A DNA stretch of 64,000 nt from Paenibacillus sp. JQZ6Y-1 (GCF_040719145.1 NZ_JBFDUZ010000007.1:1-64000), one strand, 5' to 3'; numbered from the stretch's first letter, positions 50,581 through 60,278 are shown. Numbers and translations are program-made. The notes: generated from the letters alone by a model not told the origin.

Positions 50581-51501
50581 TTATACTTTAAGAAAACGAC
50601 GAATCGATACGGTACTGCCCCAGATTCCGATCAGTACGCCCAAAATGAGCAAAATCGCGCCCAATAAGAGCCATATCTGTTGAAGCGGCACCAGTGTAAT
50701 CAAGGAGCCAAGACTGAGTGAAGATAGAGATGCGATAACCAATTGGTGATACCCCACAAACAGAATAATGATCGTGACTAGGGCGCCGATTCCGCCCAGC
50801 AGCGCTCCTTCAATAAAGAACGGCCAGCGGATAAACTGATTGGTCGCTCCGACCAACTTCATAATACCAATCTCACGGCGGCGTGCCAGAATGGTTACAC
50901 GAATCGTATTGGCAATCAGGAACATCGCCATCAATGCCAGTGCAGCCACCAGAATCAGACCAATGTTGCGGATCAGATCGGTCACTTTGAACAGCGTCTC
51001 GATCGTTTCACCGCCGTAGCGGACTTTGAGGATCGGTTTCTCTGCATGTTCATTGTTCAGCGCTTCGATCTTCTGTGCGACAAATGGAACCGTGCTCGCC
51101 TCAATCACATTGACGCGCAGCGCATCAGGCAGCGGATTGTTATCCTCGGCATACCCTTCCAAGAAGCTCTCTCCGCCTTCACCCAGATTCTGACGCAATT
51201 CCTTCAAACCTTCGTTCTTCGGAATATACTGGATGTTGCTGACTTCCGGCATTTCGCTGATCTCCTGCTGCAATTGCTCACGCAGCGACTGGCTCACATT
51301 CAGCTCCAAAAAGACGTTAATCTCTACTTGATTATCCGCCTTATCTGCAAGCTGATTGACGTTATATACAAGCAAAATGAAGACACCCAAAATAAATAAA
51401 GACACAATAATCGAGGTGATGGACGCGACTGACATCCATCCGTTGCGGAACACGCTTCGAAAACCTTCCCGCAGGTGTCGCAAGAAGGTACTAAAATTCA
51501 T
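50581..51501 (-). CDS. ftsX: Cell division / hydrolase-control ABC permease FtsX
   Basis: A 306-aa membrane protein with four helices. One comes after the N-terminal RHLREGFRSVFRNGWMS. A large extracellular loop (~60-170, with IQYIPKNEGLKELRQNLGE) follows, then three C-terminal helices (LILVAALALMAMFLI and after). FtsX relays ATP hydrolysis by FtsE to a peptidoglycan hydrolase bound outside. The ATG has GGGGAG 7 bases upstream and overlaps ftsE by 11 bp. The adjacent M23 coiled-coil protein is the natural partner. Confidence 0.95.
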   Translation of the reverse strand: MNFSTFLRHLREGFRSVFRNGWMSVASITSIIVSLFILGVFILLVYNVNQLADKADNQVEINVFLELNVSQSLREQLQQEISEMPEVSNIQYIPKNEGLKELRQNLGEGGESFLEGYAEDNNPLPDALRVNVIEASTVPFVAQKIEALNNEHAEKPILKVRYGGETIETLFKVTDLIRNIGLILVAALALMAMFLIANTIRVTILARRREIGIMKLVGATNQFIRWPFFIEGALLGGIGALVTIIILFVGYHQLVIASLSSLSLGSLITLVPLQQIWLLLGAILLILGVLIGIWGSTVSIRRFLKV

Positions 51502-52177
51502 AACCGTACTCCCCTCTGATCTGGTCTCTCACAATCTGACCATTCTCAATCGCCAGCACGCGCCGACGCATTGAGTTAACAATATCCTTGTTGTGCGTTG
51601 CCATGATGATCGTCGTACCACGGAAATTAATCTCGTCCAGCAATTGCATAATACCAAATGATGTTTCTGGGTCCAAGTTTCCTGTCGGCTCATCGGCAAT
51701 AATTACTGCCGGATTGTTAACAATTGCGCGCGCAATCGCAATCCGCTGCTGCTCCCCGCCGGACAGATGATCTGGATAACGGTTCGCCTTGCTCTGCAAA
51801 CCGACAAGCTCTAGCACTTCCATGACTCTCTTCTTGATTTGACGGCGCGGCGATTCGATGACTTCCATCGCAAATGCCACATTTTCAAAAGCGGTCAGCT
51901 TGGGCAACAAGCGAAAATCCTGAAACACAACGCCGATGTTACGGCGCAGCAATGGAATTTTGCGTTGTTGCAGCTTGCCTAGATTGAAGCCGTTTACCGA
52001 AATCTGCCCCTTCGTCGGCTTCTCTTCGCGGTACATTAATTTCATAAATGTCGATTTCCCCGCTCCAGAAGGACCGACTACATATACAAATTCATTACGG
52101 TCAATTTTAACGGAAACGCCCTGTAGTGCATGCGCACCATTGGGGTATGTTTTCCATACGTCCTGCATCTCGATCAA
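51491..52177 (-). CDS. ftsE: Cell division ATP-binding protein FtsE
   Basis: Cytoplasmic ATPase of the FtsEX complex. It has Walker A VVGPSGAGKSTF, the Q-loop FQDFRLLP, the signature LSGGEQQRIAIA, Walker B VIIADEPTGNLDPET and the switch MATHNKD. TTG at 52177 is the likely start, because AGGAAGTG lies 5 bases upstream and the length becomes 228 aa, the usual FtsE size; an open extension of 12 codons upstream looks spurious. First gene of the ftsE-ftsX-M23-ctpB run. Confidence 0.95.
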   Translation of the reverse strand: MIEMQDVWKTYPNGAHALQGVSVKIDRNEFVYVVGPSGAGKSTFMKLMYREEKPTKGQISVNGFNLGKLQQRKIPLLRRNIGVVFQDFRLLPKLTAFENVAFAMEVIESPRRQIKKRVMEVLELVGLQSKANRYPDHLSGGEQQRIAIARAIVNNPAVIIADEPTGNLDPETSFGIMQLLDEINFRGTTIIMATHNKDIVNSMRRRVLAIENGQIVRDQIRGEYGYEF

Positions 52178-52346
52178 TTTATCACTTCCTATTACAGGGT
52201 TCAATGTAACCACAGCCGACTAGCGATGCCTCGCCATAGTCTGGATTCTGTCGGTTACGACAGGTCTGACATAATTCCACAATCTCTATTGTAACAAATT
52301 CGTTACCTGTTGAGTACTATAATAACCTGAAAAGATCGACGGAATC

Positions 52347-52387
52347 AAAAAACGACCGGTTTCATTTGTATCCTGAAATCGGTCGTT
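52347..52387 (-). terminator. Terminator after the DHA2 exporter gene
   Basis: Minus strand AACGACCGATTTCA pairs with TGAAACCGGTCGTT and is followed by T6, 39 bp past the stop. Confidence 0.9.
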
Positions 52388-52425
52388 CCTTATATGGCGC
52401 GGGATGCCCGCCCCTTGTTTAATAA

Positions 52426-53997
52426 TTACGAAATGTCAGAAGATGGAGCAGGCTTGTCTGCTGCTCGTGATGATGTGACCGCTCGCGCACTGCCCATCAG
52501 CGCAACTGCGACCAATGCACATACCGCTGGTACAATCGCCCAGCCAAACGTACCAGCTACGGATTGAGTCAACACCTGACGAATGATGTCCAGCACCTCC
52601 GCCGGAATCTGCAATTGCATCTGCTCCGACAGCAGCGCACGCGGATCAACCGTCGACAGATCCATGCCTGCCGGCAGTGAACCACCTGCCTGCTGCTGAA
52701 GATGAACACTGAACAACTGATGCTGCACTAGCCCGAAGATCGTTACCCCAACTGACATCCCCAGTGAGCGGACAAACGATAACGTCGAATTGGCAGCCCC
52801 GCGCTGACGTACATCAAACTCCTGAATACCGCTAATCCCAAGCACGGAAAAGGAGAACCCGATCCCAAAGCCGGTAATGATCAGATCCAGCACCAACAGC
52901 CAGTGCGGCGTATCGGCGCGCAATTGACTAAGCAGAATCATCCCAATCGTGAATACAATTGCTGAAAAGACCATAATGCGGCGGAAGGTCATTTTGTTCA
53001 CTAGAATCCCGCCGACCATTGCTGCCAGCACCGAGCCTACCGTCATCGGCAACAGCGTCAGCCCAGAATTAACGGCGCTACCACCGGTCACCCCCTGCAC
53101 ATAGATCGGAATATAGAGCGTGACTGTAATAAACGCTGCCCCATAAAAGAATCCCGCTGCTACACTGCCTGCAAAGAGCCGCTGACGAAACATCGGAAAT
53201 GAAACAATCGGTTCTTGCGCTCGCCGCTCCACCCATACAAATGCAATCGACATGACTACAAACCCAATCAACAGCAGCAGAATCGGTAGCGATGTCCAAG
53301 CATACGTACCGCCGCCCAATTCCAGCGCGAACATCAACGATACAACAGCACCGACCAGCAAGCCTGCCCCCGCCCAGTCAATCTGCTGACGCGCCCGTTG
53401 CAGTGATTCACGGTAAAAGATCATAATCAACAGCAATGATACAATGCCAAGCGGCACATTGATATAGAACACCCAGCGCCAGCTAAAATACTGCGTAATA
53501 TACGCACCAAGCAAAGGACCAAACAGACTAGACATGCCAAACACCGCTCCCAGCAGCCCCGTCATTTTCCCCCGCTTCTCTGGCGGAAATGTATCAAATA
53601 CGATCGTAAATGCAATCGGCACTAGCGCACCACCGCCAATCCCTTGAATCGCACGATATAGACTCAGTTGCACAATCGACTGCGCGGTTCCGCATAAAAT
53701 CGAACCGAGCATAAACATGATTAAGCCGAATACGAAGAAGCGCTTGCGCCCATACATATCCGACAATTTACCAAAAATCGGCGTTCCCGCCAGCGAAGCG
53801 ACCAAATACGCCGATGTCACCCAGACAAACTGATCAAACCCACCCAGATCGCCTACAATCGTCGCAATAGAAGTCGCTACAATCGTATTATCAATGGAAG
53901 CGATGAATATCCCTAGTAACAACCCAGCTACAATCCAGCCTGTTTTGATCGTACCATTAGGCGTCTGCCTCGGTACCGCTCCTACTCCTTGCGCCAT
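52426..53997 (-). CDS. MFS transporter, DHA2 drug:H+ antiporter family (EmrB/QacA)
   Basis: A 523-aa polytopic protein with the usual 14-helix length. Motifs: IASIDNTIVATSIATIVGDL in helix 1, the loop motif GKLSDMYGRKRFF (motif A), RAIQGIGGGALVP (motif C region) and GFGIGFSFSVLG. Members expel lipophilic cations and antibiotics using the proton gradient. AGGAG lies 9 bases before the ATG. A -10-like TATACT and an inverted repeat TGACC-N4-GGTCA lie ~85-110 bp upstream, suggesting control by a TetR/MarR-type repressor, although none is encoded next to it. Confidence 0.9.
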   Translation of the reverse strand: MAQGVGAVPRQTPNGTIKTGWIVAGLLLGIFIASIDNTIVATSIATIVGDLGGFDQFVWVTSAYLVASLAGTPIFGKLSDMYGRKRFFVFGLIMFMLGSILCGTAQSIVQLSLYRAIQGIGGGALVPIAFTIVFDTFPPEKRGKMTGLLGAVFGMSSLFGPLLGAYITQYFSWRWVFYINVPLGIVSLLLIMIFYRESLQRARQQIDWAGAGLLVGAVVSLMFALELGGGTYAWTSLPILLLLIGFVVMSIAFVWVERRAQEPIVSFPMFRQRLFAGSVAAGFFYGAAFITVTLYIPIYVQGVTGGSAVNSGLTLLPMTVGSVLAAMVGGILVNKMTFRRIMVFSAIVFTIGMILLSQLRADTPHWLLVLDLIITGFGIGFSFSVLGISGIQEFDVRQRGAANSTLSFVRSLGMSVGVTIFGLVQHQLFSVHLQQQAGGSLPAGMDLSTVDPRALLSEQMQLQIPAEVLDIIRQVLTQSVAGTFGWAIVPAVCALVAVALMGSARAVTSSRAADKPAPSSDIS

Positions 53998-54080
53998 TTC
54001 CTTTCACTCCTGTTCCTGGTATGCTCCACTTTCTACTGTAAACGATGCAATACGTTATTATTAACACATTCACAGCAAAA

Positions 54081-54108
54081 TGACCCACTGGTCAGTAAAA
54101 AAAGTATA
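54081..54108 (-). promoter_or_regulatory. Operator-like inverted repeat with -10 element upstream of the exporter
   Basis: Minus strand: TATACT (54103-54108) inside a GTAT-gct-ATAC palindrome is followed by TGACC-N4-GGTCA (54081-54094). This places a 5-bp-arm inverted repeat just downstream of the presumed -10, where a repressor would block transcription. No good -35 is visible. Confidence 0.45.
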
Positions 54109-54317
54109 GCATACCTTTTCCCTATTTCCATCCTTCTTCACCATTCAATTTATAGAGAAAATCTACCTGTATCTTCTTTTGCGCTCACTTCGTTTTGTGT
54201 TTGCTTATGAGCTACCACAATCATCGCTCAATGTTACGATTCTATATATTTCTTGATATGTATTTCTTATAAATTACTTTTATATGTATTCCTTCTGCAC
54301 GTATTGCGTTACCATAC

Positions 54318-54361
54318 AAAAAGTCTGGCATGTTCAATAGAGATGAACGTGCCAGACTTTT
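54318..54361 (-). terminator. Terminator after uxaA
   Basis: Minus strand AAAGTCTGGCA ... TGCCAGACTTTTT with an inner GTTCA/TGAAC pairing, 13 bp past the uxaA stop. Confidence 0.9.
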
Positions 54362-54373
54362 GTTAGAAATGCA

Positions 54374-55864
54374 TTACAGCGTCACCCCATGCTTGAAAAT
54401 AGCCAGCTCACGGAAATTGTTCTTTTCATTATTCACCCAACGTCCACTGGCGACTTCAATAATATAGTCTACAAAGTCCACCAGACAATCCTGCATACTG
54501 GTCTCTTCCACTAACACTCCCGCATTATAGTCAATCCAGTGCGGCTTGTTCTCAAACAACGGCGAATTGGTCGATACCTTCATCGTTGGCACAAAGGAGC
54601 CAAACGGCGTTCCTCGTCCTGTCGTGAAAATAACCAACTGACACCCTGCTGCTCCTAGCGCGGACGATGCAACCAAATCATTCCCCGGCGCGCTAAGCAG
54701 ATTCAATCCGCGTGTATGCAGTCGTTCCCCGTATTGCAGTACATCCTGTACAGCGCTAGTGCCTGCTTTTTGTGTACAGCCGAGCGACTTATCTTCCAGC
54801 GTCGTAATCCCGCCCGCTTTGTTGCCGGGGGACGGATTCTCATACACCGGCTGATCGTAATTCATAAAATACTGCTTAAAATCGTTGATCAAATCCACAA
54901 TTTTGCCGAAAACTTGTTCATTCTTCGCACGCTCCATCAGAATCTGCTCGGCACCGAACATTTCGGGTACTTCGGTCAATACAGTCGTTCCACCCTGAGC
55001 CGCCATATAATCAGACAATTGACCAAGTAGTGGATTGGCGGTAATACCAGATAGCCCATCCGAACCGCCACATTTGAGTCCGATTTTCAATTCGGACAGC
55101 GCAATCGGTTCGCGGCGGTCATCACGTACCGCCGTATGAATCTGATGCAGCAGTTCTACGCCTGCCTGCACCTCGTCGGATACACGTTGGGAGACAAGGA
55201 ATTTTACTCGTGAGTCGTCGTACGATCCGATGACTTGTTTAAAATCCTCCATTATATTGTTCTCGCAGCCTAAGCCCAGCACCAGTATACCTGCTGCATT
55301 CGGATGACGCACCGCATCTGCTAGAATGGTCTGCGTATGCAGATGATCATCCCCCAGTTGTGAGCAGCCATAGCCGTGCTTCAAGACGAGCATATTGTCA
55401 AACGGAGCCATATCGTCTATATCCGCGCGGAACTGCTTGAGGATCATCTCCGCAATGCCGTTCACACAACCGACCGTTGGCACAATCCACAACTCGTTAC
55501 GAATACCGACCTCACCATTGGCACGACGATAGCCCATAAAGGTACGCTGCTCTGGCATATACGGATTAGGAAAGCTACGTGGTGCATACTGATATTGTTC
55601 CACACCACTCAGACCAGTGCGTGTATTGTGTACATGGATATGACTGCCTGCACGAACCGACTCGGTTACATGACCGATCGGATATCCATACTTGATAACC
55701 GATTGCCCAGCTTCCAAAGACTGCAATGCGATTTTATGCCCTCTGGCGATATCCTGCTGCACTTGCACGATCTTCCCATCATGATCTAGCACTTCCCCTT
55801 GCTGATAATCGCGCAGCGCTACGGCTACATTGTCCTGCCTGTTCATTTGAATCCATTCCAGCAT
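54374..55864 (-). CDS. uxaA: Altronate dehydratase (UxaA)
   Basis: Dehydrates D-altronate to 2-keto-3-deoxygluconate in galacturonate breakdown. The 496-aa protein has an N-terminal SAF domain (~10-95, NVAVALRDYQQGE, HKIALQSLEAG) and a C-terminal altronase domain. That domain carries conserved cysteines and polar residues: YGCSQLGDDH, GLGCENN, LKCGGSDGLSGITANP and CTQKAGTS. GGGGGAG lies 6 bases before the ATG. uxaB lies 12 bp upstream, so the two are co-transcribed. Confidence 0.94.
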   Translation of the reverse strand: MLEWIQMNRQDNVAVALRDYQQGEVLDHDGKIVQVQQDIARGHKIALQSLEAGQSVIKYGYPIGHVTESVRAGSHIHVHNTRTGLSGVEQYQYAPRSFPNPYMPEQRTFMGYRRANGEVGIRNELWIVPTVGCVNGIAEMILKQFRADIDDMAPFDNMLVLKHGYGCSQLGDDHLHTQTILADAVRHPNAAGILVLGLGCENNIMEDFKQVIGSYDDSRVKFLVSQRVSDEVQAGVELLHQIHTAVRDDRREPIALSELKIGLKCGGSDGLSGITANPLLGQLSDYMAAQGGTTVLTEVPEMFGAEQILMERAKNEQVFGKIVDLINDFKQYFMNYDQPVYENPSPGNKAGGITTLEDKSLGCTQKAGTSAVQDVLQYGERLHTRGLNLLSAPGNDLVASSALGAAGCQLVIFTTGRGTPFGSFVPTMKVSTNSPLFENKPHWIDYNAGVLVEETSMQDCLVDFVDYIIEVASGRWVNNEKNNFRELAIFKHGVTL

Positions 55865-55876
55865 GGCGGCTCCCCC

Positions 55877-57385
55877 TTAGGTTTCGATCGTGATTTCGAT
55901 CATTGATTGCGATTGACGGCGCGACTCTGATTGTTCTCTCATGATGCTCTGCAAAGCGAATTCCATTCCTTGTTCCACAATCAACTGCATATCTGCCGCT
56001 ACACACTCAGTCAGACCAGCAATTTGGCGTAAATCTTGTTCCCAGAATGTCATATCACCCAACGCCTGCTCCGCCAATTGCTGTACAGACATGCTGTTGT
56101 CATCATACGCCGCCCACCACCCTGCAAACCGGCTCAGCACCTGCGCATCATCATTCAAAGGGATCGGTTGCCCCTGACGCTCCCCTCGGTAAAAGACCAA
56201 CAATGCTGCCAGCGAAAAGGTCAATCGACGCGGCAACCGTCCCTGCTTCTGCACAAAGGTTATCAGTGTCGGCAGATCACGCGTTTTATATTTGGAAATG
56301 CCGTTCAGTGAGATGCTGATCAGCTGATGCTGCACATACGGATTGGCAAACCGCTCCAACACCGCCTCTGCAAAAGACTGCAATTCTTCTTCTGGCAGAT
56401 CCAATGTCGGCAGAATCTCCTGCTCTATCAATTCACGAATCAACGCCCCTGTCACTTCATTGCCCACCGCTTCACTTACCGTATCCAATCCGTACAAATA
56501 CGCTACCGGCGTCATCGCTGTATGCGCTCCATTCAGAATCCGTACTTTACGCGTGCGATATGGCGTCATATCGTCCACGATCTTCACATTCAGCCCAGCT
56601 GCTGCCGCAGGCCACTCCGCTGCCAGTGATGATGGTGCTTCGATCACCCACAAGTGAAAAGGTTCACTAACTACCACAAAGCGATCCTCATATCCTAACT
56701 TCTGCGTGATCTCTGGCATACGCCCTGCGGGATACCCCGGTACAATTCGGTCAACCAGACTGCAACAAAAGACATTGCTCTGCTCCAACCATTCAGCAAA
56801 TCCGCTCTCCAGCCGCCATAGCTCTGCATATTGCAGCACGATACGCTTCAGCTCATCCCCATTGCGATCAATCAGCTCACATGGCAATATGATAAAGCCT
56901 TTGGATGGGTCACCGTGAAAATGTGTATAGCGTCGATACAGCAAGGCGGTCAATTTCCCCGGATAACTACGCTGTGGACGATCCTCCAGCGTATCTGCTG
57001 GCTCAAAAGCAATGCCCGCTTCCGTCGTATTGGAAATGATATACCGCAATTCTGGTTGCTGCGCCAGTTGTTCATACTGTTCATATTGCGTATACGGGTT
57101 GATGCCACGAGTTACACAATCGATCACATCATGCTGCTGTACAAGCTGACCGTCCTGCATCCCCTCGGTATACAGGGTATAGAGTCCATCCTGCTCATGA
57201 AGCGCTGCTGCCATTCCTTGTGCCAGCGGCTGTACAATAACAACACCCGTCTGAAAATCTACTCGTTCATTCATCCGCTGAATATGCCAATCCGCAAAGG
57301 CACGCAGGAAATTCCCTTCACCAAACTGAATCACTCTCTCTGGATACTTCGGTATTGGATGAGATTGACGATTGAATCTGTTCAT
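55877..57385 (-). CDS. uxaB: Tagaturonate reductase (altronate oxidoreductase, UxaB)
   Basis: NADH-dependent reduction of D-tagaturonate to D-altronate. The 502-aa mannitol-dehydrogenase-family protein has the NAD site VIQFGEGNFLRAFADWHI, ISNTTEAGIAFE, the catalytic-helix residues KVRILNGAHTAMTPVAYL (Lys in K-x5-NG-H) and a helical C-terminal half. AGGAGG lies 9 bases before the ATG. A degenerate copy of the uxaC palindrome (TGCACACGTTAACA) lies ~75 bp upstream, suggesting shared control. Confidence 0.94.
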   Translation of the reverse strand: MNRFNRQSHPIPKYPERVIQFGEGNFLRAFADWHIQRMNERVDFQTGVVIVQPLAQGMAAALHEQDGLYTLYTEGMQDGQLVQQHDVIDCVTRGINPYTQYEQYEQLAQQPELRYIISNTTEAGIAFEPADTLEDRPQRSYPGKLTALLYRRYTHFHGDPSKGFIILPCELIDRNGDELKRIVLQYAELWRLESGFAEWLEQSNVFCCSLVDRIVPGYPAGRMPEITQKLGYEDRFVVVSEPFHLWVIEAPSSLAAEWPAAAAGLNVKIVDDMTPYRTRKVRILNGAHTAMTPVAYLYGLDTVSEAVGNEVTGALIRELIEQEILPTLDLPEEELQSFAEAVLERFANPYVQHQLISISLNGISKYKTRDLPTLITFVQKQGRLPRRLTFSLAALLVFYRGERQGQPIPLNDDAQVLSRFAGWWAAYDDNSMSVQQLAEQALGDMTFWEQDLRQIAGLTECVAADMQLIVEQGMEFALQSIMREQSESRRQSQSMIEITIET

Positions 57386-57460
57386 ATTCGATTGCCTCCT
57401 GTAATCATCATCAGAATAACCACTTCCTATTTGCCTCTTCTACGTATCATTCTACATTTA

Positions 57461-57474
57461 TGCACACGTTAACA
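57461..57474. promoter_or_regulatory. Degenerate operator/cre-like site upstream of uxaB
   Basis: TGCACACGTTAACA matches 11 of 14 positions of the uxaC palindrome TGTTAACGTTAACA; one half (CGTTAACA) is intact. It lies 76 bp upstream of the uxaB start. Confidence 0.45.
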
Positions 57475-57582
57475 AAATGAAGTTGATCACACTTGCATAT
57501 CCATTAAACATCTATATGGAAGATGCTCCACACGATCATAAGCCTCATCTACCTACATACTGTATAAGCATACCGTACAAGG

Positions 57583-57657
57583 AAAAAGCCGAAAGTGGTT
57601 CCGATGCTCCCATGCTGTAGACATAGATCTCAGCTCCTCATCTCTCCCTCTTTCGGC
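57583..57657 (-). terminator. Terminator after the LacI-type regulator gene
   Basis: Minus strand GCCGAAAG ... CTTTCGGC followed by TTTTT; the loop is long (~54 nt), so folding is less certain than for the other terminators. Confidence 0.6.
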
Positions 57658-57708
57658 AATGCTCCTGTTCCTTTTTATCGAATGCTGACCAATGTTTCTA
57701 CACCTCAA

Positions 57709-58713
57709 TCATTCTCCATACGCTGACGTGGAACGACGTTCAATCAGTTCCGTCCCATGGAAAATCAATTCCTCGTCGCTTGCCTGCAATTGAATCCGTT
57801 CTAGAAGCTTTTCTGCACCATTCGCACTAATCTGCTCAATCGGACGCTTGATCGTCGTTAGAGCTGGATTGGTGTACATTGAGAAATTAATATCATCGAA
57901 GCCCACCAAGGAAATATCCTCCGGCACGCGCACACCCATTTCAAATGCCGCATTCATCGCTCCAATCGCCATATCATCATTCGAGCAAAAGACAGCGGTT
58001 GGTGGCGTATCCAGTGTCAGCAGCTTGCGCATCGCTTCATAACCACTTTCCGTGCTATACTCACCCGGCACGATATACTGTTCCGGCACCTCCACACCTG
58101 CTGACTGTACTGCATCCAAAAATCCGATACGGCGCTGTTCAGTGGATGTGAAGCCCTGCATGCCTTCAATCAAGGCAATCCGGCGATGTCCCTGTGACAC
58201 TAGATAGTCGCCTGCATGCCCGGCACCCTCACGGTCATTGGAGACAATATTGACAAAGCTGCCACCCGGAATCAATCGGTTTAGCACAACCAGCGGAATC
58301 TGCTGACTGACCACATGCTCGATAAACGCATTGTCATCGTCACTTTGACTCATTAGAATGATGCCATCATACCGCTTCGGATGAATGGTGGCATAGTCGG
58401 TATAATCGTCAATTCCGCGTACAAACAGATTGTATTCGACGCCAATGATCGAATTGACACCGCGCATCGTATCCGCGAAAAAGCTGCTGCTCGTTCCGCG
58501 CGACAAGCTGGTGAAGAATAGTCCAATCGTATGCGAACGCTGCAAAACAAGACTTTTGGCATTATAATTTGGAATATAATTAAGCTGCTGGGCAATTTCC
58601 ACAATTTTGCGTTTGGTAACTTCTTTGATCAGCGGGCTATTATTCAGTGCTCGCGAAACCGTTGTATGAGATACATTTGCCAGTCGGGCAATATCTTTAA
58701 TGGTGGCTGCCAT
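57709..58713 (-). CDS. LacI/GalR-family transcriptional regulator
   Basis: A 334-aa repressor. The N-terminal helix-turn-helix is TIKDIARLANVSHTTVSRAL (3-22), followed by the hinge helix, then a periplasmic-binding-protein-like effector domain (HTIGLFFTSLSRG, GYEAMRKLLTLD, CSNDDMAIGAM, VGFDDINFSMYTNP). The ATG at 58713 has GGAAGG 7 bases upstream; upstream codons to 58764 look non-coding. Its place between uxaB and the symporter gene suggests control of galacturonate use, like ExuR-type regulators. A palindrome with LacI-family symmetry (TGTTAACGTTAACA) is present at uxaC. Confidence 0.92.
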   Translation of the reverse strand: MAATIKDIARLANVSHTTVSRALNNSPLIKEVTKRKIVEIAQQLNYIPNYNAKSLVLQRSHTIGLFFTSLSRGTSSSFFADTMRGVNSIIGVEYNLFVRGIDDYTDYATIHPKRYDGIILMSQSDDDNAFIEHVVSQQIPLVVLNRLIPGGSFVNIVSNDREGAGHAGDYLVSQGHRRIALIEGMQGFTSTEQRRIGFLDAVQSAGVEVPEQYIVPGEYSTESGYEAMRKLLTLDTPPTAVFCSNDDMAIGAMNAAFEMGVRVPEDISLVGFDDINFSMYTNPALTTIKRPIEQISANGAEKLLERIQLQASDEELIFHGTELIERRSTSAYGE

Positions 58714-58838
58714 GTGCATACCTTCCTTTGTCGTAGCTTTCCGAGATGCGAACATCCATATCACTGTCCGACCTGCTTACTCCTAAGAATAACACATTGT
58801 ACTTATTCCACCATACTCTACGCTTGCCCTGCCATGAT

Positions 58839-60245
58839 TTACATCATGCCTTCTTGTGATTGACGGCGCAGCTGCAATTCCGCGACGATCTCCTCATGCT
58901 TGCGGTCGGTCAGTTTGTACATCAGTCCGATAACGATCATTGCAATCGCCAGTGCTATTGCTGGATATAGACAGAGCAGCCCTTTGATCCCAAGTAGCGT
59001 ACCTGCGCTTTGCGCCACATTCGGTACATAACCGATCAGCCCTAACCCAACACCAGACAATGTACCAGCGAGCGACTGTGCCAGCTTACGGGAAAAGTTG
59101 AACAGCGAGTACGTAATCCCATCCTTACGCTCCCCTGAGCTCCATTCCCCGTAGTCGATAATATCCGATACAAATGCCCACGTCACACCATTGGGAATAC
59201 TAATCCCGATGAATGCGATACTGGCGAGAATCGTAAATACATACACATTCGACGGCATCATAAAGTTAATCGTGTCCGCAATCACACTCACCGCCAGCCC
59301 GATCAGCGCCGTATTACGTTTACCGAACGCTTTGACCAGCTTAGGCAGAAACAGTACTCCGATAAAGGACGAACCGATAATAATAAAGTTCATATACGCC
59401 ATCAATTCCACATTTCCTAGATTGTACTGAGCAAAATAAACAAGCATCGCGGATTTGATATTGTACGCGGAGATCGTGAATACGGTCATCAATACCAGCA
59501 CCAGCAGCGGCTTATTGCTAATGAATGTTTTGATAATTAACTTTGGAGATAGCTTTTCTTTTGGCGGCGACTGATTAACCACACGCTCCTTCGTACCTCG
59601 GTAGCAAAAGACGAAAGCGATTACACCAATCGCCGACATGAGCGCCATTACAACCGGATAACCGACCGATGGATTAGAGAAATGCACGATCAATGGCATA
59701 ACGACCACACTGGTGATGAACAGTGCACCAAGCGAACCCGCCTGTCGGAACGAAGATAAGGACGCCCGCTCCACCGTATCCTGCGTAATCGCTGCGCCGA
59801 GCGAACCATACGGAATATTTACAAACGAATATCCAATGCCCCAGATCATATACGACGCATACGCATAAAACAATTTGCCACCTGTCGACAGATTTGGCGA
59901 GATAAAGGTCAAAATAGTCAGAATCGCCAGCGCAATGCTACCCATGATCAGATACGGTCTGAATTTGCCACGCGGACCGATATGTTTGCGATAATCAATC
60001 GACGAGCCAACGATCGGATCACAGAAAGCCGCGAATATTTTACTGACTGCAAAAATCCCCCCTGCCGCATACGCTGGAATACCCGCCACATCGGTAAAGA
60101 ACTTTAATAGATATAACTGTCCCAAATCAAACATAAATCCATTCCCAAAGTCACCCAGACCGTAGGAAATTTTCTCCTTTAGACTGATCTTACTGGTCGT
60201 GACTTCAGCGTCCGTGTGAACGCCTTCCATCGTTACCGTCCCCAT
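58839..60245 (-). CDS. GPH-family sugar:cation symporter (hexuronide transporter candidate)
   Basis: A 468-aa MFS protein of the glycoside-pentoside-hexuronide family with about 12 helices. KISYGLGDFGNGFMFDLGQLY and FFTDVAGIPAYAAGG are at the N-terminus, then CDPIVGSSIDY and RPYLIMG (family signature region), and WAFVSDIIDYGEW in the second half. GGAAGG lies 7 bases before the ATG. Members carry melibiose, xylosides or glucuronides. The uxa genes around it suggest galacturonate or oligogalacturonides. An imperfect palindrome GTGAAATTTTTCAC (60279-60292) lies 34 bp upstream. Confidence 0.9.
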   Translation of the reverse strand: MGTVTMEGVHTDAEVTTSKISLKEKISYGLGDFGNGFMFDLGQLYLLKFFTDVAGIPAYAAGGIFAVSKIFAAFCDPIVGSSIDYRKHIGPRGKFRPYLIMGSIALAILTILTFISPNLSTGGKLFYAYASYMIWGIGYSFVNIPYGSLGAAITQDTVERASLSSFRQAGSLGALFITSVVVMPLIVHFSNPSVGYPVVMALMSAIGVIAFVFCYRGTKERVVNQSPPKEKLSPKLIIKTFISNKPLLVLVLMTVFTISAYNIKSAMLVYFAQYNLGNVELMAYMNFIIIGSSFIGVLFLPKLVKAFGKRNTALIGLAVSVIADTINFMMPSNVYVFTILASIAFIGISIPNGVTWAFVSDIIDYGEWSSGERKDGITYSLFNFSRKLAQSLAGTLSGVGLGLIGYVPNVAQSAGTLLGIKGLLCLYPAIALAIAMIVIGLMYKLTDRKHEEIVAELQLRRQSQEGMM

Positions 60246-60278
60246 TATGAACCCTTCCTTCTTCTAGTCGATATATAT

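Larger units (their letters stand above)
53998..54373. other. Intergenic region: exporter promoter and uxaA terminator
   Basis: About 375 bp. It holds an operator-like inverted repeat (54081-54094) near the exporter and a terminator (54318-54361) for uxaA. The middle is AT-rich with nothing recognised. Confidence 0.5.
57386..57708. other. uxaB promoter region and LacI-gene terminator
   Basis: About 320 bp. It contains the half-conserved operator/cre-like site (57461-57474) and the terminator of the LacI-type gene (57583-57657). No gene seen. Confidence 0.55.
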
